Shown one piece after another: positions 1 to 7,302 of a DNA stretch of 64,000 bases (the stretch's first letter is position 1; the number at the start of each line of letters is the position of its first letter). The notes beneath the pieces are model-generated. The model was not told the origin of the DNA. It ran no database searches and saw nothing but the letters and a program-made list of their open reading frames with translations. The stretch comes from Burkholderia sp. WSM2230 (GTDB lineage Bacteria > Pseudomonadota > Gammaproteobacteria > Burkholderiales > Burkholderiaceae), in NCBI RefSeq assembly GCF_000472445.1, contig NZ_AXAJ01000019.1, positions 44,782 through 108,781 on the forward strand, read 5' to 3'. Position numbers and translations under genes: made by a program.

Positions 1-120
1 GAACGGTTTGGGTCATCGCAGCCTCGACGGGCAAGTAGAGTAAGAGCCTGAATCCTGCGTAAGGCGAACCGAAACGCGCGGTCCGTCAGCGACAGCGGTA
101 GCCGCAGCCAGATCCGCGCA

Positions 121-705
121 TCAAACGGCGTCGCGCTTGATGGCCCACTTGTCCGCGGCGGGCGGCTGATAGCGTTGCAGCTTGCCGATTAGGCCGGCGG
201 GATCGGCGTCGATCTGCAGAATATCCAGATACGTTTGCCGCATGAAGCCTTCTTCCACCGTGTGCTGCAACAGCTTGATCAGCGGATCGTAAAAGCCGTC
301 GATATTGAGCAGTGCCACGGGTTTCTGGTGGTAGCCGAGCTGCGCCCACGTGTAGACCTCGAAGAATTCCTCGAGCGTGCCGGCGCCGCCTGGCATCGCG
401 ACGAACGCATCGGACAGATCGGCCATCATCTTCTTGCGATGATGCATGTCGGGCACCACGTGCAATTCCGTCAAGCCGTTATGGCCGACTTCCTTGTTGA
501 CGAGCAGCTCCGGAATCACGCCGATCGCGCGGCCGCCTTCGGCCATGACTGTGTCGGCGATCACGCCCATCAAACCGACCTTGCCGCCGCCATACACGAG
601 CGCGAGATCGGCCTCTACCAGCGCACTTCCGAACGCGCGCGCGGCCTCTGCATACAAGGGCCTGGCTCCATTCGCGGAGCCGCAATACACACACACCGAC
701 TTCAT
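121..705 (-). CDS. LOG family nucleotide 5'-monophosphate phosphoribohydrolase (TIGR00730)
   Basis: Probable cytoplasmic LOG-family enzyme of 194 aa. Members hydrolyse cytokinin riboside or nucleoside 5'-monophosphates to base and ribose 5-phosphate; the physiological substrate in this bacterium is not shown by the sequence. The Rossmann-like fold is visible with GGGKVGLMG at residues 39-47 and the family signature PGGAGTLEE at 105-113, which carries the catalytic Glu and phosphate-binding glycines. Length is normal for the family. The start lies 10 bases after the stop of the TetR gene on the same strand, so the two are probably co-transcribed. Molybdenum-cofactor carrier-like members share the motif, but the length and PGGxGTxxE sequence fit LOG best. 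Confidence 0.9.
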   Translation of the reverse strand: MKSVCVYCGSANGARPLYAEAARAFGSALVEADLALVYGGGKVGLMGVIADTVMAEGGRAIGVIPELLVNKEVGHNGLTELHVVPDMHHRKKMMADLSDAFVAMPGGAGTLEEFFEVYTWAQLGYHQKPVALLNIDGFYDPLIKLLQHTVEEGFMRQTYLDILQIDADPAGLIGKLQRYQPPAADKWAIKRDAV

Positions 706-715
706 GAAAAACGTC

Positions 716-1429
716 CTATTCGTTGCGGGGCGCGGCGCCTTCCTTTGGCGGGAGATAGTCGTAGAACTCGCGCTTTTGCAGCTTGCCCGACACGAGATCG
801 TCGAAAATCTGCCGTGAGCGGCCGCGCAGGTAAGGCGCCATCAACGACACGATCTGCACGCTCACCTGGTGCAGCTCCGCGCGAATCGCCTCCTGCTCGT
901 TGTATTTGCGCGGATTCATCACGAACTGATACGACAGCCAATACGTTGCGATCACACCGATATTCGTCGCGATCACCTGCAGCTCGTCTGGCGTGGCGAC
1001 CATTTCGCCGTCCGCGACGAGCTGGTCGCAGAACTGGCTCGCAAAGCGCACCTTGTGGCTGATGATCTGCTTGAAATGCGTTTCGAGCGTGCGGTTGCGG
1101 GCAAGCAGGTCGTTCAGGTCGCGATACAGAAAGCGGTAGCGCCAGGTGAAATCGACCATGTACTGCAGATACGACCACATTTCGTCGATGGTCGCGCGGT
1201 GGTCGTCGGGGAAACGCAGACGCTTTTCGATCTCCTGCTCGAACTGGCTGAAGATGCTGTTGATGATGTCGTCTTTGTTGCGGAAGTGATAGTACAGGTT
1301 GCCTGGACTGATTTCCATTTCCTCGGCGATGGTCGTCGTCGTGACGTTCGGCTCGCCGATTTCGTTGAATAGTTTCAACGACAGTTCGAGTATCCGTTCG
1401 CGGGTGCGGCGGGGAGGTTTGGCTTCCAT
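716..1429 (-). CDS. TetR/AcrR family transcriptional regulator
   Basis: DNA-binding repressor-type protein of 237 aa. The N-terminal HTH lies at about residues 12-55 (TTTIAEEMEISPGNLYYHF around 31-49, typical TetR recognition region). The helical C-terminal part is the presumed ligand and dimer domain and is unassigned. The gene leads a two-gene unit with the LOG hydrolase. Its upstream region carries a perfect TATAAT at 1527-1532 overlapped by an imperfect dyad, compatible with autoregulation. Ligand and targets cannot be read from the sequence. Confidence 0.9.
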   Translation of the reverse strand: MEAKPPRRTRERILELSLKLFNEIGEPNVTTTTIAEEMEISPGNLYYHFRNKDDIINSIFSQFEQEIEKRLRFPDDHRATIDEMWSYLQYMVDFTWRYRFLYRDLNDLLARNRTLETHFKQIISHKVRFASQFCDQLVADGEMVATPDELQVIATNIGVIATYWLSYQFVMNPRKYNEQEAIRAELHQVSVQIVSLMAPYLRGRSRQIFDDLVSGKLQKREFYDYLPPKEGAAPRNE

Positions 1430-1526
1430 GTCGTCCGGCCCTGGTTACGCCGGGTTGGGCGCGCGGCGGCGTGCCGCTGCTTTTCGGTCCACCCGGACGC
1501 GGTTGCTATTTTGAGACTGCCGGACG

Positions 1527-1553
1527 ATTATAAACCGAGCGTTCTAATCTCAA
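1527..1553 (-). promoter_or_regulatory. Candidate promoter of the TetR-LOG unit
   Basis: On the minus strand a TATAAT box (1527-1532) follows TTGAGA (1548-1553) with a short 15-base spacer. An imperfect dyad (AAC N5 GTT, 1533-1543) sits against the -10 box and could be an autoregulatory TetR operator. The rest of 1430-1647 shows nothing else recognisable. Confidence 0.45.
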
Positions 1554-1647
1554 GCGGGCACTCAGGGTTTTCATTGTCCGGGACGGCGTAGCGCGTTGCT
1601 GCGCGGGGCTTGCAGCGCCCTGGCTTCGCCCGTCGCCCCGGCGTAGA

Positions 1648-2373
1648 TCAAAGCCACGCGTTCACCCAACGCACGACGAGCGGGCCGACAATCAACCCCC
1701 ACGTCATCAGGCACATGCCGAGCGCGACCATCACCGCGGCACTGCCCAGGTCTTTCGCGCGACGCGAGAGCTCGTGCCGTTCGAGCGAAATGCGGTCGAT
1801 GGCGGCTTCCACGCTCGAATTCAGCAACTCGACGATCAGCACGAGCAGCACCGAGCCGAGCAGCAACACGCGCGATACCGGCTCGACCGGCACCAGCACG
1901 CCGCACGGCAGCAGGATTGCGGCGAGCGTCAGCTCCTGACGAAACGCACTTTCCTCGCGGATCGCGACGCGAAAACCCGCGAGCGAGTTCTTCATCGCGT
2001 GCCAGGCCCGCGTGAGGCCGCGATTGCCCTTGTACGGATTGAAGGGCAGCGGCGCGAGCGGATCGTCGGGGCCGAGCGGTTCGTGCGGTGTTTCGTTCGG
2101 CGCGTGCGCGCCGCCGTCGGCGTCAGGATGGCCAGGACGGCCACGGTCGGTGCGGCCGTGCTGGCCATTGCGGCCATGTACGTCGAGGTGATCGAGTGCG
2201 CTCGCTTCATGGACGTCGTCGAACGGCTCGACGCCCGCGCTGTCGCGCTCGTCACGCTGGTCGCGCTCGTCGCTCTGGTCTCGCTCGTCGTCACGATGCG
2301 CGTCGCCGGCGTGTACGGCGCGCAGCGCGCCATTCGTGGATGCGCGGCTCGCGGGGAAGGATCGGCGTTGCAT
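1648..2373 (-). CDS. dgkA: Diacylglycerol kinase with charged N-terminal extension
   Basis: Integral membrane diacylglycerol kinase, which phosphorylates diacylglycerol to phosphatidic acid for re-entry into phospholipid synthesis. The DgkA domain occupies about residues 112-241: NPYKGNRGL at its start, three hydrophobic helices, the active-site region ELLNSSVEAAIDR and RRAKDLGSAAV. The ATG at 2373 is the only in-frame ATG before the domain core. It gives about 110 extra residues, including an Asp/Glu/Arg-rich repeat (DERDQ-type units) not found in the usual 120-130 aa enzyme. No GTG or TTG start nearer the domain was found. It begins 20 bases after the glycosyltransferase stop and is the last gene of the Pho-box cluster. 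The kinase call is firm; the start is less certain. Confidence 0.85.
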   Translation of the reverse strand: MQRRSFPASRASTNGALRAVHAGDAHRDDERDQSDERDQRDERDSAGVEPFDDVHEASALDHLDVHGRNGQHGRTDRGRPGHPDADGGAHAPNETPHEPLGPDDPLAPLPFNPYKGNRGLTRAWHAMKNSLAGFRVAIREESAFRQELTLAAILLPCGVLVPVEPVSRVLLLGSVLLVLIVELLNSSVEAAIDRISLERHELSRRAKDLGSAAVMVALGMCLMTWGLIVGPLVVRWVNAWL

Positions 2374-2393
2374 GGGCAGCCTGGCGCGCCGCC

Positions 2394-3425
2394 TCACGCG
2401 GCTGCGCTTTCCTCGCGATACGAGGCATGCGGCAATGGCTTCAGATGCGCGGCGAACTGCTCCGAGGCCGCCGCCCACGAGAAGCGCTCGGCCCACGCCC
2501 TTGCATGCGCGCGGTCGATCTTGAGCGCTTCGAGGCAGGCTTCGCGCAGGTCTTCGTTCATCGCTCCGGCGCCGCCGTCGCCGAGCACGTCGATCGGGCC
2601 GGTGACCGGATAGGCCGCCACCGGCGTGCCGCACGCGAGCGCTTCGAGCAGCACGAGCCCGAACGTGTCGGTGCGGCTCGGGAACACGAACACGTCCGCT
2701 GCCGCATACACCTTCGCGAGTTCTGCCTGCGTGAGCACGCCAAGATAATTCGCCTGCGGATAGCGCGACTTCAGTTCGGCGAGCGCCGGGCCTTCGCCCG
2801 CAACCCATTTCGAGCCCGGCAAGTCGAGCTTCAGGAAGGCTTCGACATTCTTCTCGACGGCCACGCGTCCCACGTAAAGAAAAATCGGGCGAGCGGTGTT
2901 GAGCACCTTCGAATCCATCGGGTGAAAAATGTCGAGATCCACGCCGCGCGTCCACAGCACGACGTTCGTAAAACCGTATTTTTCGAGGTCGCTTTTCACC
3001 ACCGGCGTGGGCGCCATCACCGCGAGCGACGGCTTGTGGAACCAGTGCAGGAACTTGTACGTCGCCGCGAGTGGAATGCCGAAACGCGCCTGCACATATT
3101 CGGGAAAGCGCGTGTGATAGGCGGTAGTGAAGGGCAGCTTGTGCTGGATCGCGTAGGCACGCGCGGCCATGCCGAGCGGGCCTTCCGTGGCGATATGCAG
3201 TGCGTCGGGCTGGAACGCGTCAATACGCTCGCGCAGCTTGCGGCGCGGCAGAAGCGACAGACGGATTTCGGGGTAGGTCGGGCAGGGTATCGTTCTGAAT
3301 TCGAGCGGCGTCAGCAGATCGACGCGGTGGCCGAGCCCGGTGAGCTCACGGGTGGTGTTCTTGAGCGTGCGCACGACGCCGTTGACCTGCGGTTCCCATG
3401 CGTCGGTGACGATCATGATCTTCAT
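2394..3425 (-). CDS. Glycosyltransferase family 4 (SQD2/Agt-like, probable glycolipid synthase)
   Basis: Cytoplasmic or membrane-associated GT-B glycosyltransferase of 343 aa. The N-terminal acceptor domain starts with EPQVNGVVRTL at about 11-21. The nucleotide-sugar-binding motif SRTDTFGLVLLEAL lies at about 250-263, as in SQD2 and Agt enzymes that put a hexose or glucuronic acid on diacylglycerol. Placement between a PlcP-like phosphoesterase (52-base gap) and dgkA (20-base gap), behind a Pho box, supports diacylglycerol as acceptor. This is inferred from context; GDP-mannose-dependent mannosyltransferases of the same family are the main alternative. Confidence 0.85.
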   Translation of the reverse strand: MKIMIVTDAWEPQVNGVVRTLKNTTRELTGLGHRVDLLTPLEFRTIPCPTYPEIRLSLLPRRKLRERIDAFQPDALHIATEGPLGMAARAYAIQHKLPFTTAYHTRFPEYVQARFGIPLAATYKFLHWFHKPSLAVMAPTPVVKSDLEKYGFTNVVLWTRGVDLDIFHPMDSKVLNTARPIFLYVGRVAVEKNVEAFLKLDLPGSKWVAGEGPALAELKSRYPQANYLGVLTQAELAKVYAAADVFVFPSRTDTFGLVLLEALACGTPVAAYPVTGPIDVLGDGGAGAMNEDLREACLEALKIDRAHARAWAERFSWAAASEQFAAHLKPLPHASYREESAAA

Positions 3426-3477
3426 CGATTCGTTCCTCGATTGTGTGCCCGCTCCCGACGAGAGCAGTAAGGATGCG

Positions 3478-4425
3478 TTACGCGGTCGCCCGGGCTTTCT
3501 GCAGGCCCGCTTGCGGCGCGCGCATCACGGTCCAGTAGATCACCTTGAGTTCGCCCTCGTACGTTTCGACGAGTGCCGACAGGCTTTCGACCCAGTCGCC
3601 GTCGTTGCAATACAGCACGCCGTCTATGTCGCGTATCTCGGCTTTGTGAATGTGCCCGCAGACCACGCCGTCGCAGCCTCGGCGGCGCGCTTCGTCTGTC
3701 ATCACGCGTTCGAACGACGAGATGAAGTTCACCGCGTTCTTCACCTGATGCTTCAGGTATTGCGACAGCGACCAGTACGGAAAGCCGAGCCGGCTGCGGA
3801 TCCGGTTGAACCAGCGGTTCAGGATCAGGATCATCGTGTAGAGCGTGTCGCCCAGATACGCGAGCCATTTCGCGTGCTGGATCACGCCGTCGAACAGGTC
3901 GCCGTGCACGATCCACAGGCGCTTGCCGGCGAGCGTCGTATGAAACGCCTCGCCGCGCACGTGGATATCGCCGAACGCGAGGTCGCAGAACTGGCGCGCG
4001 GCTTCGTCGTGATTGCCCGGCACGTAGACGACCTGGGTGCCCTTGCGAGCCTTGCGCAGCACCTTCTGCACGACGTCGTTGTGCGCCTGCGGCCAGTACC
4101 AGCCTTTCTTCAACTGCCAGCCGTCGATGATGTCGCCGACGAGATACAGATACTCCGACTCGTTGTGACGCAGAAAATCGAGCAGATACGGCGCCTGGCA
4201 GCCGCTCGAGCCGAGATGGATGTCGGACAGCCAGATCGTGCGGTAGCGGTGCGGCTCGGCATGATCGTCGTCATGCTGAGGAGTGGGCGCGGGCGTGTCG
4301 AGCTGCTGCGGCGCGGCGGGCAGCGGCAAGCCGTGGCTATGAGTGGGGCCGGGGCGGAACGCGACGGGGTCGACGCTCGGGCCGGTCTGGCGGAACAGGG
4401 AAGTCGCGGACGTTCTGGAGTCCAT
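3478..4425 (-). CDS. PlcP-like metallophosphoesterase (UDP-2,3-diacylglucosamine hydrolase-like)
   Basis: Calcineurin-type phosphoesterase of 315 aa. Metal-binding motifs are in order: SDIHLG at 67-72, GDIIDGW at 97-103, GNHD at 137-140, HGD at 174-176 and GHIH at 237-240. Related enzymes include LpxH and PlcP, the phosphate-starvation phospholipase C of rhizobia and other proteobacteria that releases diacylglycerol from phospholipid. The adjacent Agt-like glycosyltransferase and dgkA plus the upstream Pho box favour PlcP. The first 58 residues are a low-complexity Pro/His-rich extension before the domain. No signal peptide is seen, so it probably acts on the cytoplasmic face. Confidence 0.85.
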   Translation of the reverse strand: MDSRTSATSLFRQTGPSVDPVAFRPGPTHSHGLPLPAAPQQLDTPAPTPQHDDDHAEPHRYRTIWLSDIHLGSSGCQAPYLLDFLRHNESEYLYLVGDIIDGWQLKKGWYWPQAHNDVVQKVLRKARKGTQVVYVPGNHDEAARQFCDLAFGDIHVRGEAFHTTLAGKRLWIVHGDLFDGVIQHAKWLAYLGDTLYTMILILNRWFNRIRSRLGFPYWSLSQYLKHQVKNAVNFISSFERVMTDEARRRGCDGVVCGHIHKAEIRDIDGVLYCNDGDWVESLSALVETYEGELKVIYWTVMRAPQAGLQKARATA

Positions 4426-4469
4426 GGCTCACGCGTCGAGTTGCAGTGCCCGTATTGGGCCTACGGCGC

Positions 4470-4487
4470 GTGACTGTGCCGTGACAG
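4470..4487 (-). promoter_or_regulatory. Pho box upstream of the plcP-like gene
   Basis: The minus strand reads CTGTCAC, four bases, CAGTCAC: two 7-base repeats with 11-base periodicity, the architecture of a PhoB binding site (consensus CTGTCAT N4 CTGTCAC). It ends 44 bases before the ATG at 4425. A CAATAC sequence at 4451-4456 lies at a suitable distance for a -10 element. This predicts induction of the whole phosphoesterase-glycosyltransferase-dgkA unit under phosphate limitation. Confidence 0.7.
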
Positions 4488-4589
4488 TCATGAGAAGTTC
4501 TTATTACTAAGGCGGGGCGCCGGGCGCGCATTCCGATGCGGCGCGCAACGCAGGTGGCGCACGCGTGGCGCGCCGCACTCATCCGGCGC

Positions 4590-5195
4590 CTAGCGCGCGA
4601 CGTCGATCACGCGGGTGCCGGCAAGGCGGTCATGCAGGAACTGCCGGCTCGCGCCCACGCGGCCGGTTGCCGCCCAGAGTACGAACCAGACGCCGGCAAG
4701 CGCAAGGGTTTGCGGCAGGCGCAACCCGAAGAGCGGATGCAGCGCGAGCGGCGGCAGAAACCATAGCCAGGCCAGCACGTAGCGCGCGATGGCGCGCCAT
4801 GCGGAAAGCGGCGCGCCGTCGGCGGTTACCACGCGCAGGCGCCAGGTTTTCATCGGCAGCGTCTGGCCGCTGTGGGTCCAGAACCACACGAAATACAGAC
4901 CGACGACAAGGCCGATCCACGCCGCGAGCAGGTTGTGGTGCGTGAGCCCGTTGCGCTGCTGCGTGAGCGTGCTGAACAGATAGCCCGCGACGAATACGAC
5001 GCCGAACAGCAGCAGCGCTTCGTACAGCAGCGCGGCGAGGCGGCGGCGCACGCTGGGCGGCCTGACGCCGGCCGACGGTGACGCCGCCGCCGGCCCTGCC
5101 GCAGGCGTACTTGCGCTGGACGCCGAACCGGCTTCCGGGTTGGGTTTGGAGGTCGCGCGCGGCTCGGACACGGGCAAGCGCGGCTTAGGAACCAT
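4590..5195 (-). CDS. RDD family membrane protein
   Basis: Inner-membrane protein of 201 aa. A Pro/Ser/Ala-rich N-terminus of about 50 residues precedes PPSVRRRLAALLYEALLLFG, the start of the RDD domain, with hydrophobic segments near residues 60-80, 95-115 and 145-185. The C-terminus has FLHDRLAGTRVID, typical of the family. The ATG overlaps the end of the DUF3106 gene by 11 bases, so they are translationally coupled. RDD proteins have no single established function; some are linked to ion or solute transport. Confidence 0.85.
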   Translation of the reverse strand: MVPKPRLPVSEPRATSKPNPEAGSASSASTPAAGPAAASPSAGVRPPSVRRRLAALLYEALLLFGVVFVAGYLFSTLTQQRNGLTHHNLLAAWIGLVVGLYFVWFWTHSGQTLPMKTWRLRVVTADGAPLSAWRAIARYVLAWLWFLPPLALHPLFGLRLPQTLALAGVWFVLWAATGRVGASRQFLHDRLAGTRVIDVAR

Positions 5196-5949
5196 TGAAG
5201 ATGGACGGCGCTTCCGCCGGCGAAACCGGCACCGGCGTAGCCGGCACGAAGCTGCCGGCCGCCGGAATGCCCGGCAGCGACGCCGGGCTCGGCAACGACG
5301 CGGCAGCCGCCGCGCTCGCCGACGGCGTGCCGCTTGCAGCGCGCTCGCGCGCATTGACCAGCCGGTCGAGGCCCTTGATCTCACTGCGGCCCGACGGCGG
5401 CGCGCTGACCACGCTGGGGCGCCGCTTATGCTCGCTCGCGGCCAGCCGCTGCTTGAGTTCTTCCGGCAACTCCTGATACGCCTTCCAAGCGTTCTGACGT
5501 GCTTCGCGCGGCAACTGCTTCGAGACCTGATAATTTTCCCGCGCAACGCGCCGCTGATCGGGCGTCATGCGAACCCATTCGGTCATCCGCTCGTGCAGGC
5601 GTTTTTGTGCTTCAGGCGATAACTTCGAGTAACGCGACGCGATTTTCAGCCATTTGCGCTTGCGCTCGTCGCTAAACGAATCCCACTGCGACTCGAACGG
5701 CGCAAGGGCGATATGTTCGGCCGGGCTCAGGCGCGACCAGGCCAGCGGGCTTTTGCTGCCCGGCAGGCTGGGCAACTCGACGCCGAGCGTGGTCGTGGGC
5801 GAGGGTGCAGGCGCCGCGCCGCTGCCGTTCGCGGCAGGCGCTCCGGCGGGTGAGGGACTCGGGTAAAAGCGCGGATACGTCGCGGCAAACGACACGAGCG
5901 CCGCTATCGCACATCCGAAAACAACGGCAAGACCGCGCTTATAGCTCAC
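5185..5949 (-). CDS. DUF3106 membrane-anchored protein
   Basis: Protein of about 254 aa with one N-terminal transmembrane segment (about residues 6-24) and a DUF3106 region rich in short helices (repeated SPEAQKRL, TPDQRR, LPEELKQRL patterns). A Pro/Ala/Ser-rich tail follows. I chose the GTG at 5949 because GGGAGA lies 8 bases upstream and the preceding gene ends at 5966. An in-frame ATG at 6015 would add 22 residues but overlap DUF3619 by 50 bases. The position after an ECF sigma gene and DUF3619 suggests an envelope role; function is unknown. Confidence 0.8.
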   Translation of the reverse strand: MSYKRGLAVVFGCAIAALVSFAATYPRFYPSPSPAGAPAANGSGAAPAPSPTTTLGVELPSLPGSKSPLAWSRLSPAEHIALAPFESQWDSFSDERKRKWLKIASRYSKLSPEAQKRLHERMTEWVRMTPDQRRVARENYQVSKQLPREARQNAWKAYQELPEELKQRLAASEHKRRPSVVSAPPSGRSEIKGLDRLVNARERAASGTPSASAAAAASLPSPASLPGIPAAGSFVPATPVPVSPAEAPSIFNGS

Positions 5950-5965
5950 CCGAACGATCTCCCGC

Positions 5966-6388
5966 TCAGTGGGCGCGCGAAAGATACGCGTTGAAGCCGT
6001 GGTCGAGATAGGCATTGAGCGGCAGGTCGTCGCTTAACATGGCGGCATCGATGTCGGCGAGCTCGGCCGTGCGTTGCTGGTCTTCCCAGTAGGCAATGCC
6101 GACGAGGCTCACAAGGAGCGCGGCGAGCGGCCACGCCAGCGCGAAGCGGCGCAGCGGCGAGCGGCGGCGCTGCGGCCGTGCTTCGTTCGGGACGCCGGAC
6201 GGCACGCCGGCGAAGGCCGGGACGAAGACCGGCGCATTCACGGTTTCGGGCTTCTTGCGGGCAAGCGCGGCGCGGCGGGCGGCGGCCAACCGGTCGACGG
6301 TGGCGGACGGAATGCCGGCCGCGTTTTCGTCGAGCGCGCGGCGCACCTGGCGGGCGAACTCGAGTTCTTTTGTTTCGAGGGAGCTCAT
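5966..6388 (-). CDS. DUF3619 single-pass membrane protein, candidate anti-sigma partner
   Basis: Protein of 140 aa with a helical, charged N-terminal region (about 1-45), an Arg-rich stretch at 72-81, one transmembrane helix at about 83-100 and a short outer region. The ATG overlaps the sigma factor stop by four bases (ATGA), so the two are translationally coupled. Size, topology and coupling to an ECF sigma gene resemble anti-sigma factors. No zinc-binding HxxxCxxC motif is present, and the anti-sigma role is an inference. Confidence 0.8.
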   Translation of the reverse strand: MSSLETKELEFARQVRRALDENAAGIPSATVDRLAAARRAALARKKPETVNAPVFVPAFAGVPSGVPNEARPQRRRSPLRRFALAWPLAALLVSLVGIAYWEDQQRTAELADIDAAMLSDDLPLNAYLDHGFNAYLSRAH

Positions 6389-6948
6389 AGCGTGATTCCT
6401 TTGGCCTTGAGCGCTTGCGCCAGCGTGTGGGTGGCCCGCGAGCAGTGCGTCTTCACACTTCCTTCGGAGCAGCCCATTGCGGCGGCAGTCTCAGCGACAT
6501 CCATATCTTCCCAATAACGCATGAGAAACGCCTCCCGTTGACGTGCCGGCAATTTTTGGATCTCGTCGTCGATTGTCTGCAGGACCTGTTCGCGCTCCAG
6601 TTTGCGCTCGTTGCTCTCGGCGCCCACCGAGCCTTGCTCGGCCTCGAACGTTTCGAGCGGATCGAATTCATCGTCGTCCGAATTGCCGAGCGACGAGAAC
6701 AGACTCACCCACGTATTGCGCACTTTCGCACGACGGAAATAGTCGTGCATCGCATTCTGCAGAATACGCTGAAACAGCAGCGGAAGCTCGGCCGCGGGAC
6801 GGTCGCCGTATTTTTCGGCGAGCTTGATCATCGCGTCCTGCACGATATCCAGCGAGGCGTCGTCGTCCCGCACGGCGTAGACCGTCTGCTTGAATGCGCG
6901 CCTTTCGACGCCCGCCAGAAAATCGGCGAGTTCCTTGTCTGATGCCAT
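6385..6948 (-). CDS. ECF-type RNA polymerase sigma factor
   Basis: Sigma-70 family factor of 187 aa. Region 2 spans about residues 10-75 (LDIVQDAMIKLAEKY) and region 4 about 125-185 (LPARQREAFLMRYWEDMDVAETAAAMGCSEGS in two adjoining parts). An acidic linker (SDDDEFDPLETFEAEQ) lies between them. It heads a four-gene minus-strand unit with DUF3619, DUF3106 and RDD. RpoE-like factors of this size usually answer envelope or periplasmic stress and are controlled by the next gene; neither is demonstrated here. No clear self-recognition promoter was identified upstream. Confidence 0.92.
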   Translation of the reverse strand: MASDKELADFLAGVERRAFKQTVYAVRDDDASLDIVQDAMIKLAEKYGDRPAAELPLLFQRILQNAMHDYFRRAKVRNTWVSLFSSLGNSDDDEFDPLETFEAEQGSVGAESNERKLEREQVLQTIDDEIQKLPARQREAFLMRYWEDMDVAETAAAMGCSEGSVKTHCSRATHTLAQALKAKGITL

Positions 6949-7302
6949 CCGTTTGGGGGTCGGCGCAGCGAGCGTGCGCGTAATCGGTCGAAAAATGTCG
7001 TAAAACTCGCGGATGCTAACAAATTTTTGCGTAACCAGGGGCGAAACGTGGGCCGGCGCGTGTCGTCACGACGCGCCGCGTCGGTCAGAACGGCTGCGCG
7101 CGGCGGGCGTTCGGGCAATATTTGCTTGACCGCGCGGGCGTCTGCCGCTATCGTCGCTGGTTCGCAACATAAGTGACTTGTCTCATTGAGGTGTGGCCCA
7201 AGAAGCTCACCTGTCAACTGGACGCGCCGCTTGAACCCGAGCCACAAGCCCGGCAGAGAGCACCCGATCAATTTTTTGCCGAAAATTCGAAAGGTGAATT
7301 GA
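6949..7302. other. Divergent intergenic region between the sigma factor gene and ilvI
   Basis: This 354-base region separates the minus-strand sigma gene from plus-strand ilvI. It contains an AT-rich patch at about 6990-7040, probably the sigma-gene promoter side, and the ilvI promoter at 7126-7154. About 140 bases of leader precede ilvI. A GTG-started reading frame from 7173 runs into ilvI out of frame and is not convincing as a leader peptide. No terminator hairpin was recognised. Confidence 0.5.
7126..7154 (+). promoter_or_regulatory. Sigma-70 promoter of ilvI-ilvH
   Basis: TTGACC at 7126-7131 and TATCGT at 7149-7154 are separated by 17 bases. Transcription would begin near 7161, giving a 5' leader of about 140 bases. 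Confidence 0.6.
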
